From CAZQRW01 sp964596115 (GTDB taxonomy: Bacteria; Hydrothermota; UBA3072; B12-G15), in the NCBI GenBank assembly GCA_964596115.1, contig CAZQRW010000018.1, positions 1-34,602 of the forward strand: 34,602 bases of DNA, given 5' to 3'. Made by a program: the position numbers and the translations under genes. Shown in pieces: positions 14,758-23,478 of the stretch; position 1 is the first letter of the stretch; each line of letters starts with the position of its first letter. Below the pieces are notes generated by a model, which saw nothing but the letters and a program-made list of their open reading frames with translations, did no database searches and was not told where the DNA came from.

Positions 14758-16304
14758 TATTCCTCCTTATTAAGGATCTTAACGTTAAATTGATCTTTAT
14801 ATTCGTTATAGATTTGATCCTCCCATTTTTTCAGGAGATACATTTTATATTCTCTTTCAACACTGTTTCTAATAGTATTGAAATCCTGGATTGTTGGAGG
14901 ATTTACATTTCCAACCTTTACAATAGCCCACCCATTACTCATCTGAAAAGGTTTTGATACCTCACCTTTTTTAAGGTTAAAGGCAATTTTACTAATCTGT
15001 GGATAATTATCCGCTGTGATCATCCCAAGGTCTCCTCCTCGATTTTTACTCCAATGAGTTGAAAATTTCCTTGCAAGCATTGAAAAATCCGCTCCCTTTA
15101 TCACCTCGTTTCTAATTTTCATAATTTTATCTTTCTGGTTAACAAGAATAACATAAACGTGCCTTTTTTCAGGTATTTTAAATTTTTCGGTATTCCTATT
15201 AAAGAAATTCTTGAGACTATCGGGATTTACATCTATTGTGCCAAGTTTCTTTCCTCGCAGAAGGTTGAGTATCAAAGCTTTCTTTGTTTTATAAATATAA
15301 TCTTCAACATTTTTCTTCCTTGTAACTCCTCTGTTTACCGCCTCTATTTCCAGTGCCTTATAAAGTATCTGCCATGTGATAACCTGTTTAACAACCTTTT
15401 CATTCCTGTAATCTGGGTTCCTTTTTGCTCCTACAGACATAAGCATAAAATCTTTCACTGTAAACGGTCCAAGCACGGAAGTTGCGAGAATTACTCTTTC
15501 CTGCCCGGGTTGAAAATGGGGTAAACCTGCTTTACCCATTCCAGGTCTAACCGGTGCAGCATCCATAAAACTTTGTATACCAAATTTATTAAATTTTATA
15601 TTCAACATCTTCTGAAGATACTCAATATGTCTTGTTGCAAGTTCTCTCTGTTTGGCCCTTTTTATCTGTGTGAAAAGTTCTCTTCTCAGGCTTTCATATG
15701 ATGGAACTTCCCTAATTCTGACATCCTCCAGTTTTACGATGAACCAGCTTCCCCTATCTCGGAAGGGAAAGGAAATCTGACCTTTCTTCATGCGATATAC
15801 CTTTCTTATCAATCTATCTGGAGGATACACCCATTTAATCCAACCATAATCACCCTTTTTATTCTTTAACTTAATGTCGTCGGAATACTTCTCTGAAATT
15901 TTTCCGAAATCTTCTCCTCTCAATATTCTGCCAAGAGCAATATAAGCTGTCTTGAATCCCCTTGTTTTTATTACTTTTACCTTAAACTCCTTATCCATAT
16001 GTCTGTAAAGACTGTATACCTCTCCCTCATTCACATTTGCTTTCTTCAAAACTATATCGTTGTAGAGGGAACGAATAATGTTGTTAAGTGATCTTACACG
16101 AAGTATAGGAGCAATTGTATCCCCGTATCCCAGCCTTAAGGCGTACCTATAAAGTACTTCTTCCTTAACAGCCTCCTCGAGTGTCTTGCCCTTCAAGTCT
16201 GTATCCGTTATTTTTGTCTTATCTACAACTGCAAGAACCTTTGGGAAAAGGCAAAGGGAAAATAAAAAAATCAAAAAAACAAAAGGCCTTCTCATTACAT
16301 CCAT
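14757..16304 (-). CDS. Periplasmic parvulin-type isomerase with two rotamase domains
   Basis: First gene of the isomerase-sprA operon. A cleavable signal (MRRPFVFLIFLFSLCLFPKV, then LAVVD) follows MDV. A first, divergent rotamase region spans about residues 100-205 (AYIALGRILRGEDFGKISEK, GDYGWIKWVYPPDRLIRKVY, GQISFPFRDRGSWFIVKLED), and a better conserved one spans about 375-480 (HVYVILVNQKDK, DFSMLARKFSTHWSKNRGGD, LKKGEVSKPFQMSNGWAIVK). ATG 16304 is preferred over 16295 because AGGAGG lies five bases before it. A promoter lies 35 bases upstream. At 515 residues it is longer than SurA and resembles the multi-domain PpiC proteins of Bacteroidota-like organisms. Function as a chaperone of envelope proteins is inferred from family and neighbours. 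Confidence 0.85.
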   Translation of the reverse strand: MDVMRRPFVFLIFLFSLCLFPKVLAVVDKTKITDTDLKGKTLEEAVKEEVLYRYALRLGYGDTIAPILRVRSLNNIIRSLYNDIVLKKANVNEGEVYSLYRHMDKEFKVKVIKTRGFKTAYIALGRILRGEDFGKISEKYSDDIKLKNKKGDYGWIKWVYPPDRLIRKVYRMKKGQISFPFRDRGSWFIVKLEDVRIREVPSYESLRRELFTQIKRAKQRELATRHIEYLQKMLNIKFNKFGIQSFMDAAPVRPGMGKAGLPHFQPGQERVILATSVLGPFTVKDFMLMSVGAKRNPDYRNEKVVKQVITWQILYKALEIEAVNRGVTRKKNVEDYIYKTKKALILNLLRGKKLGTIDVNPDSLKNFFNRNTEKFKIPEKRHVYVILVNQKDKIMKIRNEVIKGADFSMLARKFSTHWSKNRGGDLGMITADNYPQISKIAFNLKKGEVSKPFQMSNGWAIVKVGNVNPPTIQDFNTIRNSVEREYKMYLLKKWEDQIYNEYKDQFNVKILNKEE

Positions 16305-16338
16305 TTAAACCTCCTTTTCTTTCAATTTACCCGATATT

Positions 16339-16366
16339 ATCATAACATTTTTTTCCTTCTTTTCAA
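16339..16366 (-). promoter_or_regulatory. Predicted promoter of the isomerase-pdxA-sprA operon
   Basis: TTGAAA at 16366-16361, 16-base spacer, TATGAT at 16344-16339, then about 35 bases to the ATG at 16304 with AGGAGG in between. It lies just downstream of the pilQ terminator, which supports an independent transcription unit. Confidence 0.55.
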
Positions 16367-16436
16367 TAGCAAATTTTTTTAAAAGCTTCTAGTTCTTTAT
16401 ATTTTTCGTAGAGTGTAGGCCTATTTAGAGAAAAAT

Positions 16437-16467
16437 AAAAAAGGGGGCAAAATTGTCCCCCTTTTTT
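16437..16467 (-). terminator. Intrinsic terminator after pilQ
   Basis: On the minus strand AAAAAAGGGGG, loop acaattttg, CCCCCTTTTTT, followed by more T-rich sequence. Five G-C pairs extended by A-T pairs, with the T run required for intrinsic termination. It begins 18 bases after the pilQ stop codon. The symmetrical A and T runs would allow it to work in both directions, but no plus-strand gene ends here. Confidence 0.9.
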
Positions 16468-16484
16468 ACCTATAAATTTTTGAT

Positions 16485-18053
16485 TTAATCTGTTTTTACT
16501 ATATGAGGGGTAAGAAATATAAGAACTTCTCTATCCCTGTCTTCTGTATATGTTCTCTTAAAAAGCCTTCCAAGAAGAGGAATGCTCATAAGAAAAGGTA
16601 CACCCTCTTCATGTTTTGTCTCCGTCCTATGTATAAATCCACCTATCACAAGTGTTTCTCCATCCTTTACAAGAGATTGAGTGTTTGCTTCTGTTTTTGT
16701 AATCTCTTTTTCAGAAATAACATCGCTCAGTTCAACCTTTACATCCATCGTAATGTCCTGAAGGGAATTAATATGTGGGGTAACGTTAAGTTCAATACCT
16801 GCCTTAAACCATTGAGTAATAGGGTTACCCCTTATATCTATCGTGGTAATAGCAAATTGCTTCCCACCAAATATCCTTGCTTCTTTATTATTTGCGGTCG
16901 TAACCCTTGGATTAGCTATTGTACTCAATTTATTCTTATTTTCTAATGCCTTAATATTTGCAAGGAGCTTGGCATAATTCCGGATCGTTCCTAGGGTGAG
17001 GTCTAAACCTGCAATAGGGGTAGTGGAAGGGGTAAGTGATGCCTTTCCCTTTATATTCCAGGCAGCCTTCTGCATATTTTCCGAACCCCAATTAACCCCA
17101 ATATCGCGAATATTCGTTCTATCCACATCAACGACCCTTGCTTCTATTGCGACCTGGGGTGTCTTTGAATCGAGAATTCGAATAAGACTCTCAATAGAAT
17201 TTACTTTTGAACCAATATCCCTAACTATCAATGAGTTTGTTCGTTTATCTATGTTGATAGATCCTCTTTTCGAAAGTAAATTCTGGATTATTGGCTTTAT
17301 CTCCTCTACAGTCGTAAATTCAAGTCTAAAAACCTTCTGTACAACAAGTTCTGCAAGCTCCTTATTCTCTCTCTCACTTTCAAATTGTTTACCCGTTCCC
17401 ACCCTTATAATATTTCCTTCGATTACATACGCATAGCCCTTGGTTTGAAGAATGAGCCTTAAGGCACGCTCCCAGGGAACGTTATCCAGTTTTACTGTAA
17501 TAGTTCCCTTTACATCATCTCCAATTATTATATTTTTGCCTGCGTACTCTGCAATTGCCCTCAAGGCAGTAACAAGATCAGCATTTTCGAACTCAAGTGA
17601 AATTCCTTTCACTGGTTTATATGTTTCTCGGACGGTCTTTACTTCCTTTGGAGCAACAGTTTGACCCTTAATTCCCCATTCAGCAAAGGGGGAAGAACCT
17701 GTCTCAATTGTGACCAACAATGTATTAGCATTTGAGGTAACCGTATAGTTATAGGAAGAATCTCTTCCTATTATTACCCTTAAGAGGTTTGCTGATGGAA
17801 TTTGAGAAACATCTATCGAATCTATACCACCCCGAGATACACCCCAGGCTTTTCCCGCGTAATTTGAAACCCCTCCTATAACGTCAATTGCAATCTTACT
17901 ATCTACGGTAAAATCACTAAAGTTCCTTACACTCTTGTCAAATATAAGCAATACATCCGTTGCACCATTTTGTGATTTTACTCTGATATCATTTAAAGAA
18001 ACCGCAGAAAGACTTAGAATAAAGATAAACAGGGACATTATTGTTTTTCTCAT
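16485..18053 (-). CDS. pilQ: PilQ-type secretin of the type IV pilus
   Basis: Outer-membrane secretin channel through which the pilus emerges. Domains in order: signal peptide (MRKTIMSLFIFILSLSAVS); one AMIN domain at about residues 20-115 (VLLIFDKSVRNFSDF, IAIDVIGG); a secretin/TonB short N domain at about 145-215 (ISLEFENADLVTALRAIAEY, VTWERAL-like VPWERALRLILQTKGYAYVI); an NolW/N1 domain at about 230-300 (QKVFRLEFTTVEEIKPIIQN, INIDKRTNSLIVRD); and the secretin core (VAIEARVVDVDRTNIRDIGV, IANPRVTTANNKEARIFGG, GETLVIGGFIHRT, PFLMSIPLLGRLFKRTYTED, EVLIFLTPHIV). The 522 residues make a compact form with one AMIN domain where others have two or more. It overlaps pilP by four bases and ends the operon before a terminator. 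Confidence 0.95.
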   Translation of the reverse strand: MRKTIMSLFIFILSLSAVSLNDIRVKSQNGATDVLLIFDKSVRNFSDFTVDSKIAIDVIGGVSNYAGKAWGVSRGGIDSIDVSQIPSANLLRVIIGRDSSYNYTVTSNANTLLVTIETGSSPFAEWGIKGQTVAPKEVKTVRETYKPVKGISLEFENADLVTALRAIAEYAGKNIIIGDDVKGTITVKLDNVPWERALRLILQTKGYAYVIEGNIIRVGTGKQFESERENKELAELVVQKVFRLEFTTVEEIKPIIQNLLSKRGSINIDKRTNSLIVRDIGSKVNSIESLIRILDSKTPQVAIEARVVDVDRTNIRDIGVNWGSENMQKAAWNIKGKASLTPSTTPIAGLDLTLGTIRNYAKLLANIKALENKNKLSTIANPRVTTANNKEARIFGGKQFAITTIDIRGNPITQWFKAGIELNVTPHINSLQDITMDVKVELSDVISEKEITKTEANTQSLVKDGETLVIGGFIHRTETKHEEGVPFLMSIPLLGRLFKRTYTEDRDREVLIFLTPHIVKTD

Positions 18054-18619
18054 TTTTCCCCCTCTCTTTCTTTGAGATGTAATACAACTGTAGAATGAAC
18101 TCCAAACTGAAACATGCTAAATGTTATTGAATTTTTATCTATATGTGAGACTTTCCCTCCTACGATGCCATCTCCCTCTCTAAGCACATACCCAGCTCCT
18201 CCCTTCTCTTTCACAAGGGCAAGGTAGCCTCCTGCTCCACTTATTATACCAACAAGCTCTGCCTGTTCTACGTGAAGCCCTTTTGAGATTGTCTTTTTCG
18301 TAATAAGTGGCTCAAAAGGATCAGGTTTCCCAAGATCATCATAATAGAATTTTTCCCAGTTCAATGCTTGGATAACCTCTTTGGCAGTATCTATTTTTGT
18401 TGTGTCCATCGTATTAGAATTATTTCCTTCAGAAGCAGAAGGCAGTGTAGAAGAAATTGAAACGTTATTATTCACTTCTGAGGTTTTAATGCGGGGAGAG
18501 AAAAATCCTACAACCTTACCAATTACTCTGTTGACTTTACTTCCTTCCCCACAACCAGTAAGGGAAAAGAGGATAACAGACACAATTATAAGACCTACAC
18601 TACTATTTCTTTTTAACAA
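18050..18619 (-). CDS. pilP: PilP-like pilus assembly lipoprotein
   Basis: PilP links the PilMNO inner-membrane complex to the PilQ secretin. Seen: a lipoprotein signal VGLIIVSVILFSLTGC, a Ser/Asn-rich linker, then the family end with GKPDPFEPLITKK, LVGIISGAGGYLALVKEKGG and AGYVLREGDGIVGGKVSHID, matching the PilP beta-sandwich. Its position between pilO and pilQ is the standard one. The start is TTG 18619, with GGGAGG five bases upstream lying inside the end of pilO (17-base overlap); no ATG is available before the signal. Overall identity of PilP is weak in the linker, so the call rests on domain end, lipobox and order. Confidence 0.85.
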   Translation of the reverse strand: MLKRNSSVGLIIVSVILFSLTGCGEGSKVNRVIGKVVGFFSPRIKTSEVNNNVSISSTLPSASEGNNSNTMDTTKIDTAKEVIQALNWEKFYYDDLGKPDPFEPLITKKTISKGLHVEQAELVGIISGAGGYLALVKEKGGAGYVLREGDGIVGGKVSHIDKNSITFSMFQFGVHSTVVLHLKEREGEK

Positions 18620-19154
18620 CTTTGCCTCCCTTCGAAAAATAAGCTATAGCCGTAAACTTTGCAGATATCTTTTTTGTATTAGCATCTCTCTCAAGAGAAA
18701 GGTCTTTGACATTTATTATTCTCTCCATATTGTTAACAGATGCAAAAAATCTTGCCAGGCTGTGATACCCACCCATTACTGCAATTTCAATTGGCAATTC
18801 GGAATATTTTCTCGATTCCTTTTTTTTCTTAGGTTTAAATCCGACAATTTTGACGCCCGATGCACCTGCGACCCTTGTAAGCTCCGAAAGAATATCAGGG
18901 ATATTCGCAGATTTTGGGAGCATTTTCAGGGCATTGTTCCATTGCAGCGTAACAATTTTGAACTGTCTTTCAGCCATTGCACGTTTTCTCGCTACAGCCC
19001 TTGCCTTGTTGATATCAGCAGAAAGTTTATCATACTGAGATTGAAGATTAATAATTTTCGCCTTCTTCTTTTTCAAAAAGCCGTAATATCCACCAACAAA
19101 AAGTAAAACAGCAATCCCGCCAATAATATAAGAAAACCTTATCTTCCCAACCAT
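18603..19154 (-). CDS. pilO: PilO-like type IV pilus inner-membrane protein
   Basis: Bitopic inner-membrane protein that pairs with PilN. One transmembrane helix is at residues about 8-27 (FSYIIGGIAVLLFVGGYYGF), followed by a Lys-rich cytoplasm-to-periplasm boundary, a coiled coil (INLQSQYDKLSADINKARAV), and a ferredoxin-like fold domain (MLPKSANIPDILSELTRVAG, ELPIEIAVMGGYHSLARFFA). The order after pilN and before pilP, length (183) and topology are as in the family. The ATG follows GGAGGGTGATAA, which is also the end of pilN. Confidence 0.9.
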   Translation of the reverse strand: MVGKIRFSYIIGGIAVLLFVGGYYGFLKKKKAKIINLQSQYDKLSADINKARAVARKRAMAERQFKIVTLQWNNALKMLPKSANIPDILSELTRVAGASGVKIVGFKPKKKKESRKYSELPIEIAVMGGYHSLARFFASVNNMERIINVKDLSLERDANTKKISAKFTAIAYFSKGGKVVKKK

Positions 19155-19157
19155 TTA

Positions 19158-19739
19158 TCACCCTCCTTGGGGTAAAAGAGTTGCATCAATGGAAAATTCC
19201 ATTACGCTATGCCCTTCTACCAACGAATTTTTAAGCTCATTCAATTTAACATTAGAAAAATAAACGGATTTTTCTAATCTGATCATTAAGTCTGAAACGA
19301 TAAGGTTTGAAAATGTATATCCCTTTAGACTTACTGAATTGCCTTTATCGGTAACCTTACTCAACCAGACATAATCAGGCAGTCTTCTATTTATCTCATC
19401 CATCATATGAACCATAAGGGATCTGTTACTATTAAGTCCCTTAACAATATTAACAAGGACATTTAACTCGGCCTTTTTCCTCTCTATATTTTTTACAACA
19501 GCAACTTCTTTCTGAAGCTTTTTTAGCTCTTTTCTTGCAGTAACAATTTCCCTATTCAATTTCTCTATATTTTTGGTATAAGAACTATTCATAAAAAATA
19601 AAACACCTATTGCAAGTATAAAAATTACAAAACTAATTATTAAATCTAACCCCATAACGCCCACTCTCTTTGGGCCCCTGGCTCTTTTAACCCTTACTTT
19701 CTTCCTCTCTTCCTTGGGTATCAAATTTATCCTAATCAT
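19158..19739 (-). CDS. pilN: PilN-like type IV pilus inner-membrane protein
   Basis: Bitopic partner of PilO whose short cytoplasmic tail docks on PilM. The conserved tail MIRINLIPKEERKKVRVKRA is seen at the N terminus (INLIP motif), then one transmembrane helix at about residues 32-51 (LIISFVIFILAIGVLFFMNS), a coiled coil (IVTARKELKKLQKEVAVVKN) and a C-terminal ferredoxin-like domain (YVWLSKVTDKGNSVSLKGYT). It overlaps pilM by four bases and is three bases upstream of pilO. Confidence 0.92.
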   Translation of the reverse strand: MIRINLIPKEERKKVRVKRARGPKRVGVMGLDLIISFVIFILAIGVLFFMNSSYTKNIEKLNREIVTARKELKKLQKEVAVVKNIERKKAELNVLVNIVKGLNSNRSLMVHMMDEINRRLPDYVWLSKVTDKGNSVSLKGYTFSNLIVSDLMIRLEKSVYFSNVKLNELKNSLVEGHSVMEFSIDATLLPQGG

Positions 19740-20770
19740 CCTTCACCCCTCAATGTTAAGCCTATAGGCATAGCAAGGAGTGGAGAAATTTTTGTGAGAT
19801 CCCCTGTATAAGCATCTTCATCTATCTCAAATTTTCTAAGGGGGTCTAATGTCTCTATCGTAACACCAAATCTCTGATTCAAAAATTCATGTATTCCAGA
19901 GATTAATGCACCTCCACCACTTAAAACTATTTTGTCAAGTTTATCAAATCCCTCAGGAAGATAAGGTAAAACCCTTTCAATGCCTATGGCAAGATCATCT
20001 TGAAATGATTGCATAGCATTCTGATAAGAATATCTATCTATATCCTCAATATTTTTACCACTTATAATCTCAAATGCCCTATCTCTGTTTATACCCAATT
20101 CCCTTTGAAGGGCTTGCATCAGCGTGTTACTTGCGACTGGAATATCCCTTGCAAAATGATTTATCGTCCCCTGGACAAAGCTAATACTTGTAAATTGGGC
20201 ACCAATGTGAACTAATCCAATTAGAGTGGTATTATCAATTTCATAGTTGTACTCATACGCATTTTGAACTGCAAAAATTGGAATTTCAAGAACTGATGGA
20301 TTTAAACCTGCTTCCCTCAATAAGCTCAATCTGGATTCTACTGCGTCCTTTTTCGCTCCGACAAGAAGAAGTTCCATCATATCACCACCCGCATCGGGGT
20401 TTATTATTTCAAAATCTATAACGACATCTTCAATCCCATATGGGATATACTGTTCAGCTTCCCACTTAACCTGTTCCTCTGCTTCTGATTCATTCATTTT
20501 TGTCATCTTAATCTTTTTTATAATGACATCTCTACCAGAAACTGCGGAAACAACCTCTGTCTCAGTCAAATTGGTCTTCTCAACCAAAGCCCGAATGGTA
20601 TCTATCACAACCTCCCTATCCATCACCTCCCCATCTACTATTGCATGTGGGGCAATAGACTCCATTCCAAACCTTGTTATCTTTGGCTTTTTTGGGAAAC
20701 CCTCCACTTCAATTACCTTCAAAAATGTACTCCCAATGTCAATTGCAGCGGATAATTTCTTCTTAAACAT
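19736..20770 (-). CDS. pilM: PilM, actin-like type IV pilus assembly ATPase
   Basis: Cytoplasmic actin/FtsA-fold protein that binds the PilN tail. Seen: SAAIDIGSTFLKVIEVEG (phosphate-1 loop), VVSAVSGRDVIIKKIKM, EAEEQVKWEAEQYIPYGIED (the most typical PilM block), GLVHIGAQFTSISFVQGTIN (phosphate-2), and KIVLSGGGALISGIHEFLNQ (adenosine motif). Length 344 is normal. AAGGGGTG lies upstream of the ATG. It is the first gene of pilMNOPQ, behind a consensus promoter. The motors PilB/PilT, PilC and pilins are not in this window and must be encoded elsewhere. Confidence 0.95.
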   Translation of the reverse strand: MFKKKLSAAIDIGSTFLKVIEVEGFPKKPKITRFGMESIAPHAIVDGEVMDREVVIDTIRALVEKTNLTETEVVSAVSGRDVIIKKIKMTKMNESEAEEQVKWEAEQYIPYGIEDVVIDFEIINPDAGGDMMELLLVGAKKDAVESRLSLLREAGLNPSVLEIPIFAVQNAYEYNYEIDNTTLIGLVHIGAQFTSISFVQGTINHFARDIPVASNTLMQALQRELGINRDRAFEIISGKNIEDIDRYSYQNAMQSFQDDLAIGIERVLPYLPEGFDKLDKIVLSGGGALISGIHEFLNQRFGVTIETLDPLRKFEIDEDAYTGDLTKISPLLAMPIGLTLRGEG

Positions 20771-20794
20771 TTATCACCCCTTGTATTTTTGAAA

Positions 20795-20823
20795 ATTATA
20801 AGGTTTATTTATAGTCTTGTCAA
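20795..20823 (-). promoter_or_regulatory. Consensus promoter of the pilMNOPQ operon
   Basis: TTGACA at 20823-20818, a 17-base spacer, and TATAAT at 20800-20795: a full match to the sigma-70 consensus in both hexamers at optimal spacing. The expected leader is about 18 bases and holds the pilM ribosome site. It suggests constitutive, strong transcription of the pilus alignment complex. Confidence 0.85.
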
Positions 20824-20868
20824 GGATTTTTTTCACACTTTATTAATTATAAAATCTTTCTTTTAATT

Positions 20869-22215
20869 TTATTCCGAATGAACAGGAAGCCCAATTCCAA
20901 TACTGCAAGCTTCTTTTATTGCCTCTGAGTAGGTTGGATGCGGGAAAATAGTTTCAGAAATGTTATCGATCGTTAAATTATGTTTCATAGAATTGACAAG
21001 AAGCGTTATCATCTCAGAAGCAATCCCGCCCAGTATAGAAGCCCCTAGAAGCCTCTTTTGTTTATCAAACAAAATCTTAATACCACCCACCACATTATTT
21101 TCTGCAATAGCCCTTCCGTTAGCGGAAAATGGGAAATAAGCCTTATCGTATTCAATATGTGCTTCCTTTAACTCCTCCTCACTGAAACCAACAACCGCAA
21201 GTTCTGGTCTCGTATATACAACCCTTGGAATATACTCTTCTTCTATTTTTTTCTCTTCCCCCATGCAATTTTTGATGGCTATTTCACCCTCATGGAAAGC
21301 ACTGTGGGCAAGCAAATAACCACCTATACAATCACCAGCTGCATAAACATTTTGCATACTCGTTTCAAGCTTTTTATTGACTTTGATATAACCATCCTTT
21401 TCAATAGTATCCGGTATGCCTATACTGTTTAGTTCTCTACCAATTGCAATAAGAACATTAGAGAATTCTTTCCCTTTTTCTACTCCTTCATTGTCGTAAA
21501 TCACTCGGAATCCCTTACCCTTCTTTTCGATTTTTTCAACCTTTGTCCCCAGGTAAAAGATTACCCCCATCTTTTCCATTTCTCTTCTTAACATAGATGC
21601 CATCTCTCTATCTTTCCTACAGAGAATCTCATCCATTATTTCGAATACGGCTACCTTTGAGCCAAAGGAGGAAAAAATATAAGCAAACTCCATTCCAATG
21701 ATACCACCACCAATTATACCTATTGTTTGGGGTATTGAATCACACATAAGTGCCTGGTCGCTATGCCAAACACCTTCAGGAATAGGAAAAGGAGGATTCG
21801 ATGGTTTCGATCCAGTGGCAATAATAATCTTATCCACATTGTATTCTTGATTATTTGCAAAAATTGTTCCCGGGTGGATAACCTTAGCCTCACCATTAAT
21901 AATAAATACTCCTCTTTTGTTCAATAATCTTTCTACACCACTCACAAGTCTCTTTGCCGCTCTTTCCTTCGATAACAAAACCTTACTCCAGTCAATTAAC
22001 GGCTCAGAAAACTCAATCCCATTCTTTCTTATTTTTTTAGATAAATTAATAGTCGCAGAGGTTTTTATAAGCGATTTAACAGGAATACAACCTCTATTAA
22101 GGCAAACACCCCCCACCCTATCTTTTTCAAATAAGTATACCTCAACACCTTTTATACTTCCAATTAGAGCAGCAAGGTATCCAGCTGGTCCAGCACCTAC
22201 AATTCCTACCCTCAT
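20869..22215 (-). CDS. lpd: Dihydrolipoyl dehydrogenase (E3)
   Basis: FAD enzyme that reoxidises dihydrolipoamide of 2-oxoacid dehydrogenase or glycine cleavage complexes with NAD. Seen: FAD-binding GIVGAGPAGYLAALIGSIKG, the redox-active disulfide GGVCLNRGCIPVKS, GIIGGGIIGMEFAYIFSSFG (NAD-binding), VYAAGDCIGGYLLAHSAFHE, and the C-terminal catalytic dyad region FPHPTYSEAIKEAC. The 448 residues are normal. It is the last gene of the proS operon, with its start overlapping nrnA by four bases. No E1, E2 or glycine-cleavage genes are nearby, so the partner complex is unknown; its place in a translation operon is unusual. Confidence 0.93.
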   Translation of the reverse strand: MRVGIVGAGPAGYLAALIGSIKGVEVYLFEKDRVGGVCLNRGCIPVKSLIKTSATINLSKKIRKNGIEFSEPLIDWSKVLLSKERAAKRLVSGVERLLNKRGVFIINGEAKVIHPGTIFANNQEYNVDKIIIATGSKPSNPPFPIPEGVWHSDQALMCDSIPQTIGIIGGGIIGMEFAYIFSSFGSKVAVFEIMDEILCRKDREMASMLRREMEKMGVIFYLGTKVEKIEKKGKGFRVIYDNEGVEKGKEFSNVLIAIGRELNSIGIPDTIEKDGYIKVNKKLETSMQNVYAAGDCIGGYLLAHSAFHEGEIAIKNCMGEEKKIEEEYIPRVVYTRPELAVVGFSEEELKEAHIEYDKAYFPFSANGRAIAENNVVGGIKILFDKQKRLLGASILGGIASEMITLLVNSMKHNLTIDNISETIFPHPTYSEAIKEACSIGIGLPVHSE

Positions 22216-23144
22216 ATTAATCCCTTTATCTTTTTCTTCAATTCTGGCATAAATTCGGTTATTGTCTTATTTTTCACTGTAAATCCTGCTGCATTCTGAT
22301 GCCCCCCACCTCCATATTCTTTTGCAATTAAGTTGACATCTGTACCTTTCTTTGACCTTAAAGAGATCTTCAATTCTCTTCCCGCTCTCTCTTTTAGGAT
22401 TGCTGCCACCCTAACACCATCCAGTGTCAAACCATAATTAACAAATTCCTCTGTGTCTTCTTCGTTAGCTCCCCTTTTTTTCATCATGTCCTGGTTCACC
22501 CACATAAGGCTGAAACCATCTTCTACAACTAATGTCTCAAGAACATCTCCAAGTAGTTTTATCCTATTTAAAGAATCTCTGAACCATACCCTTTCTGAAA
22601 CGAGACTTGCATCTACACCATAAGTAAGTAGTTCTGAAGCAGACCTTAACGAGTTAGCATTAGTGTTTGCATACCGGAAGGACCCTGTATCTGTCAGTAT
22701 TCCTAGATACAGATATGTGGCAATGTCCTTATCAATATTAATAATATCTTTGATTATTTCATAGACTATTTCACAAGTAGAGGATAAATTCGGCTTAACT
22801 ATGTTCAATGTTCCAAAGTATGCATTACTTATATGGTGGTCTATATTTGCCAGAGATTTGGAAAAATCTATTTGTTCCACTATAGGACCCAATCTGTATT
22901 TATCTGCAGAATCAAGGACGATTATTGCATCGTATTTAAAATCTCCCACCTCTCTTTTTACCATATCTTTGAGCTCAAAATGCCTGAACCTTTTTGGAAC
23001 AGCATCTGAGGCAACAATTTTAAACTCCTTTTTCATTTTTTTCAATCCAAGTCCCACCGCAATCTCAGATCCAAAGGCGTCTCCATCTGGATTTTTATGT
23101 GAAACAATAAGGAAGCTATTGTGGTTTTTTAGAAAGCTTCTCAT
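22212..23144 (-). CDS. nrnA: DHH-DHHA1 phosphoesterase, NrnA-like (nanoRNase / pAp phosphatase)
   Basis: NrnA degrades very short RNA oligonucleotides and dephosphorylates 3'-phosphoadenosine 5'-phosphate. Metal-site motifs are in order: VSHKNPDGDAFGSEIAVG near residue 14, IIVLDSADKYRLG near 78, the DHH element LANIDHHISNAYFG near 95, and ILTDTGSFRYANTNANSLR near 150. The DHHA1 end has GGGGHQNAAGFTVKN. Length 310 fits. It follows rbfA, with which nrnA is linked in many bacteria, overlapping it by 29 bases, and overlaps lpd by four. Specificity (oligoRNA, pAp or cyclic dinucleotide products) is not readable from sequence. Confidence 0.9.
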   Translation of the reverse strand: MRSFLKNHNSFLIVSHKNPDGDAFGSEIAVGLGLKKMKKEFKIVASDAVPKRFRHFELKDMVKREVGDFKYDAIIVLDSADKYRLGPIVEQIDFSKSLANIDHHISNAYFGTLNIVKPNLSSTCEIVYEIIKDIINIDKDIATYLYLGILTDTGSFRYANTNANSLRSASELLTYGVDASLVSERVWFRDSLNRIKLLGDVLETLVVEDGFSLMWVNQDMMKKRGANEEDTEEFVNYGLTLDGVRVAAILKERAGRELKISLRSKKGTDVNLIAKEYGGGGHQNAAGFTVKNKTITEFMPELKKKIKGLI

Positions 23145-23478
23145 TTTTCAGTTCCCCTAACAATCTCTCAATCTTCTCAAATTTTTCAAGAGAGTCATCA
23201 TATTTAAATATAAGCTTTGGAATAGATCTCAATCGTATTCTTTCGCCTAATTTTCCTCTCAAATATCCACTTGCCCCTTCAAGAACACACCTTGTTAATT
23301 GGATCTGTTCTTTACTCCCATGCACCTCGAAAAATACCTTCGCAATACTCAAATCTGCTGTGCATTCAACATTCGTAATTGTAACAAACCCAACACGTGG
23401 GTCTTTTACATCCTGTTGAATTACTTCTGATAACTCCCTCTTCAAAAGGGAATTAACCCTTTCAATTCTTCTGCTCAT
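23116..23478 (-). CDS. rbfA: Ribosome-binding factor A
   Basis: Late 30S maturation factor with a KH-like fold that acts near the 16S 5' helix. MSRRIERVNSLLKRELSEVI is the family N terminus, followed by DPRVGFVTITNVECTADLSI and AKVFFEVHGS, and then LRLRSIP-like RIRLRSIPKLIFKYDDSLE near the end. Length 120 is standard. It overlaps ylxP by four bases and nrnA by 29. Confidence 0.95.
   Translation of the reverse strand: MSRRIERVNSLLKRELSEVIQQDVKDPRVGFVTITNVECTADLSIAKVFFEVHGSKEQIQLTRCVLEGASGYLRGKLGERIRLRSIPKLIFKYDDSLEKFEKIERLLGELKNEKLSKKPQ

Noticed and set aside
16503..16946. Plus-strand open frame of 147 codons opposite pilQ.
   Set aside because: Shadow of the conserved secretin core; Cys/Phe-rich and without protein-like pattern.
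18381..19106. Long plus-strand open frame (241 codons) across pilP and pilO.
   Set aside because: Antisense to two genes with clear family motifs; no ribosome site, composition typical of the complement of AT-rich coding sequence.
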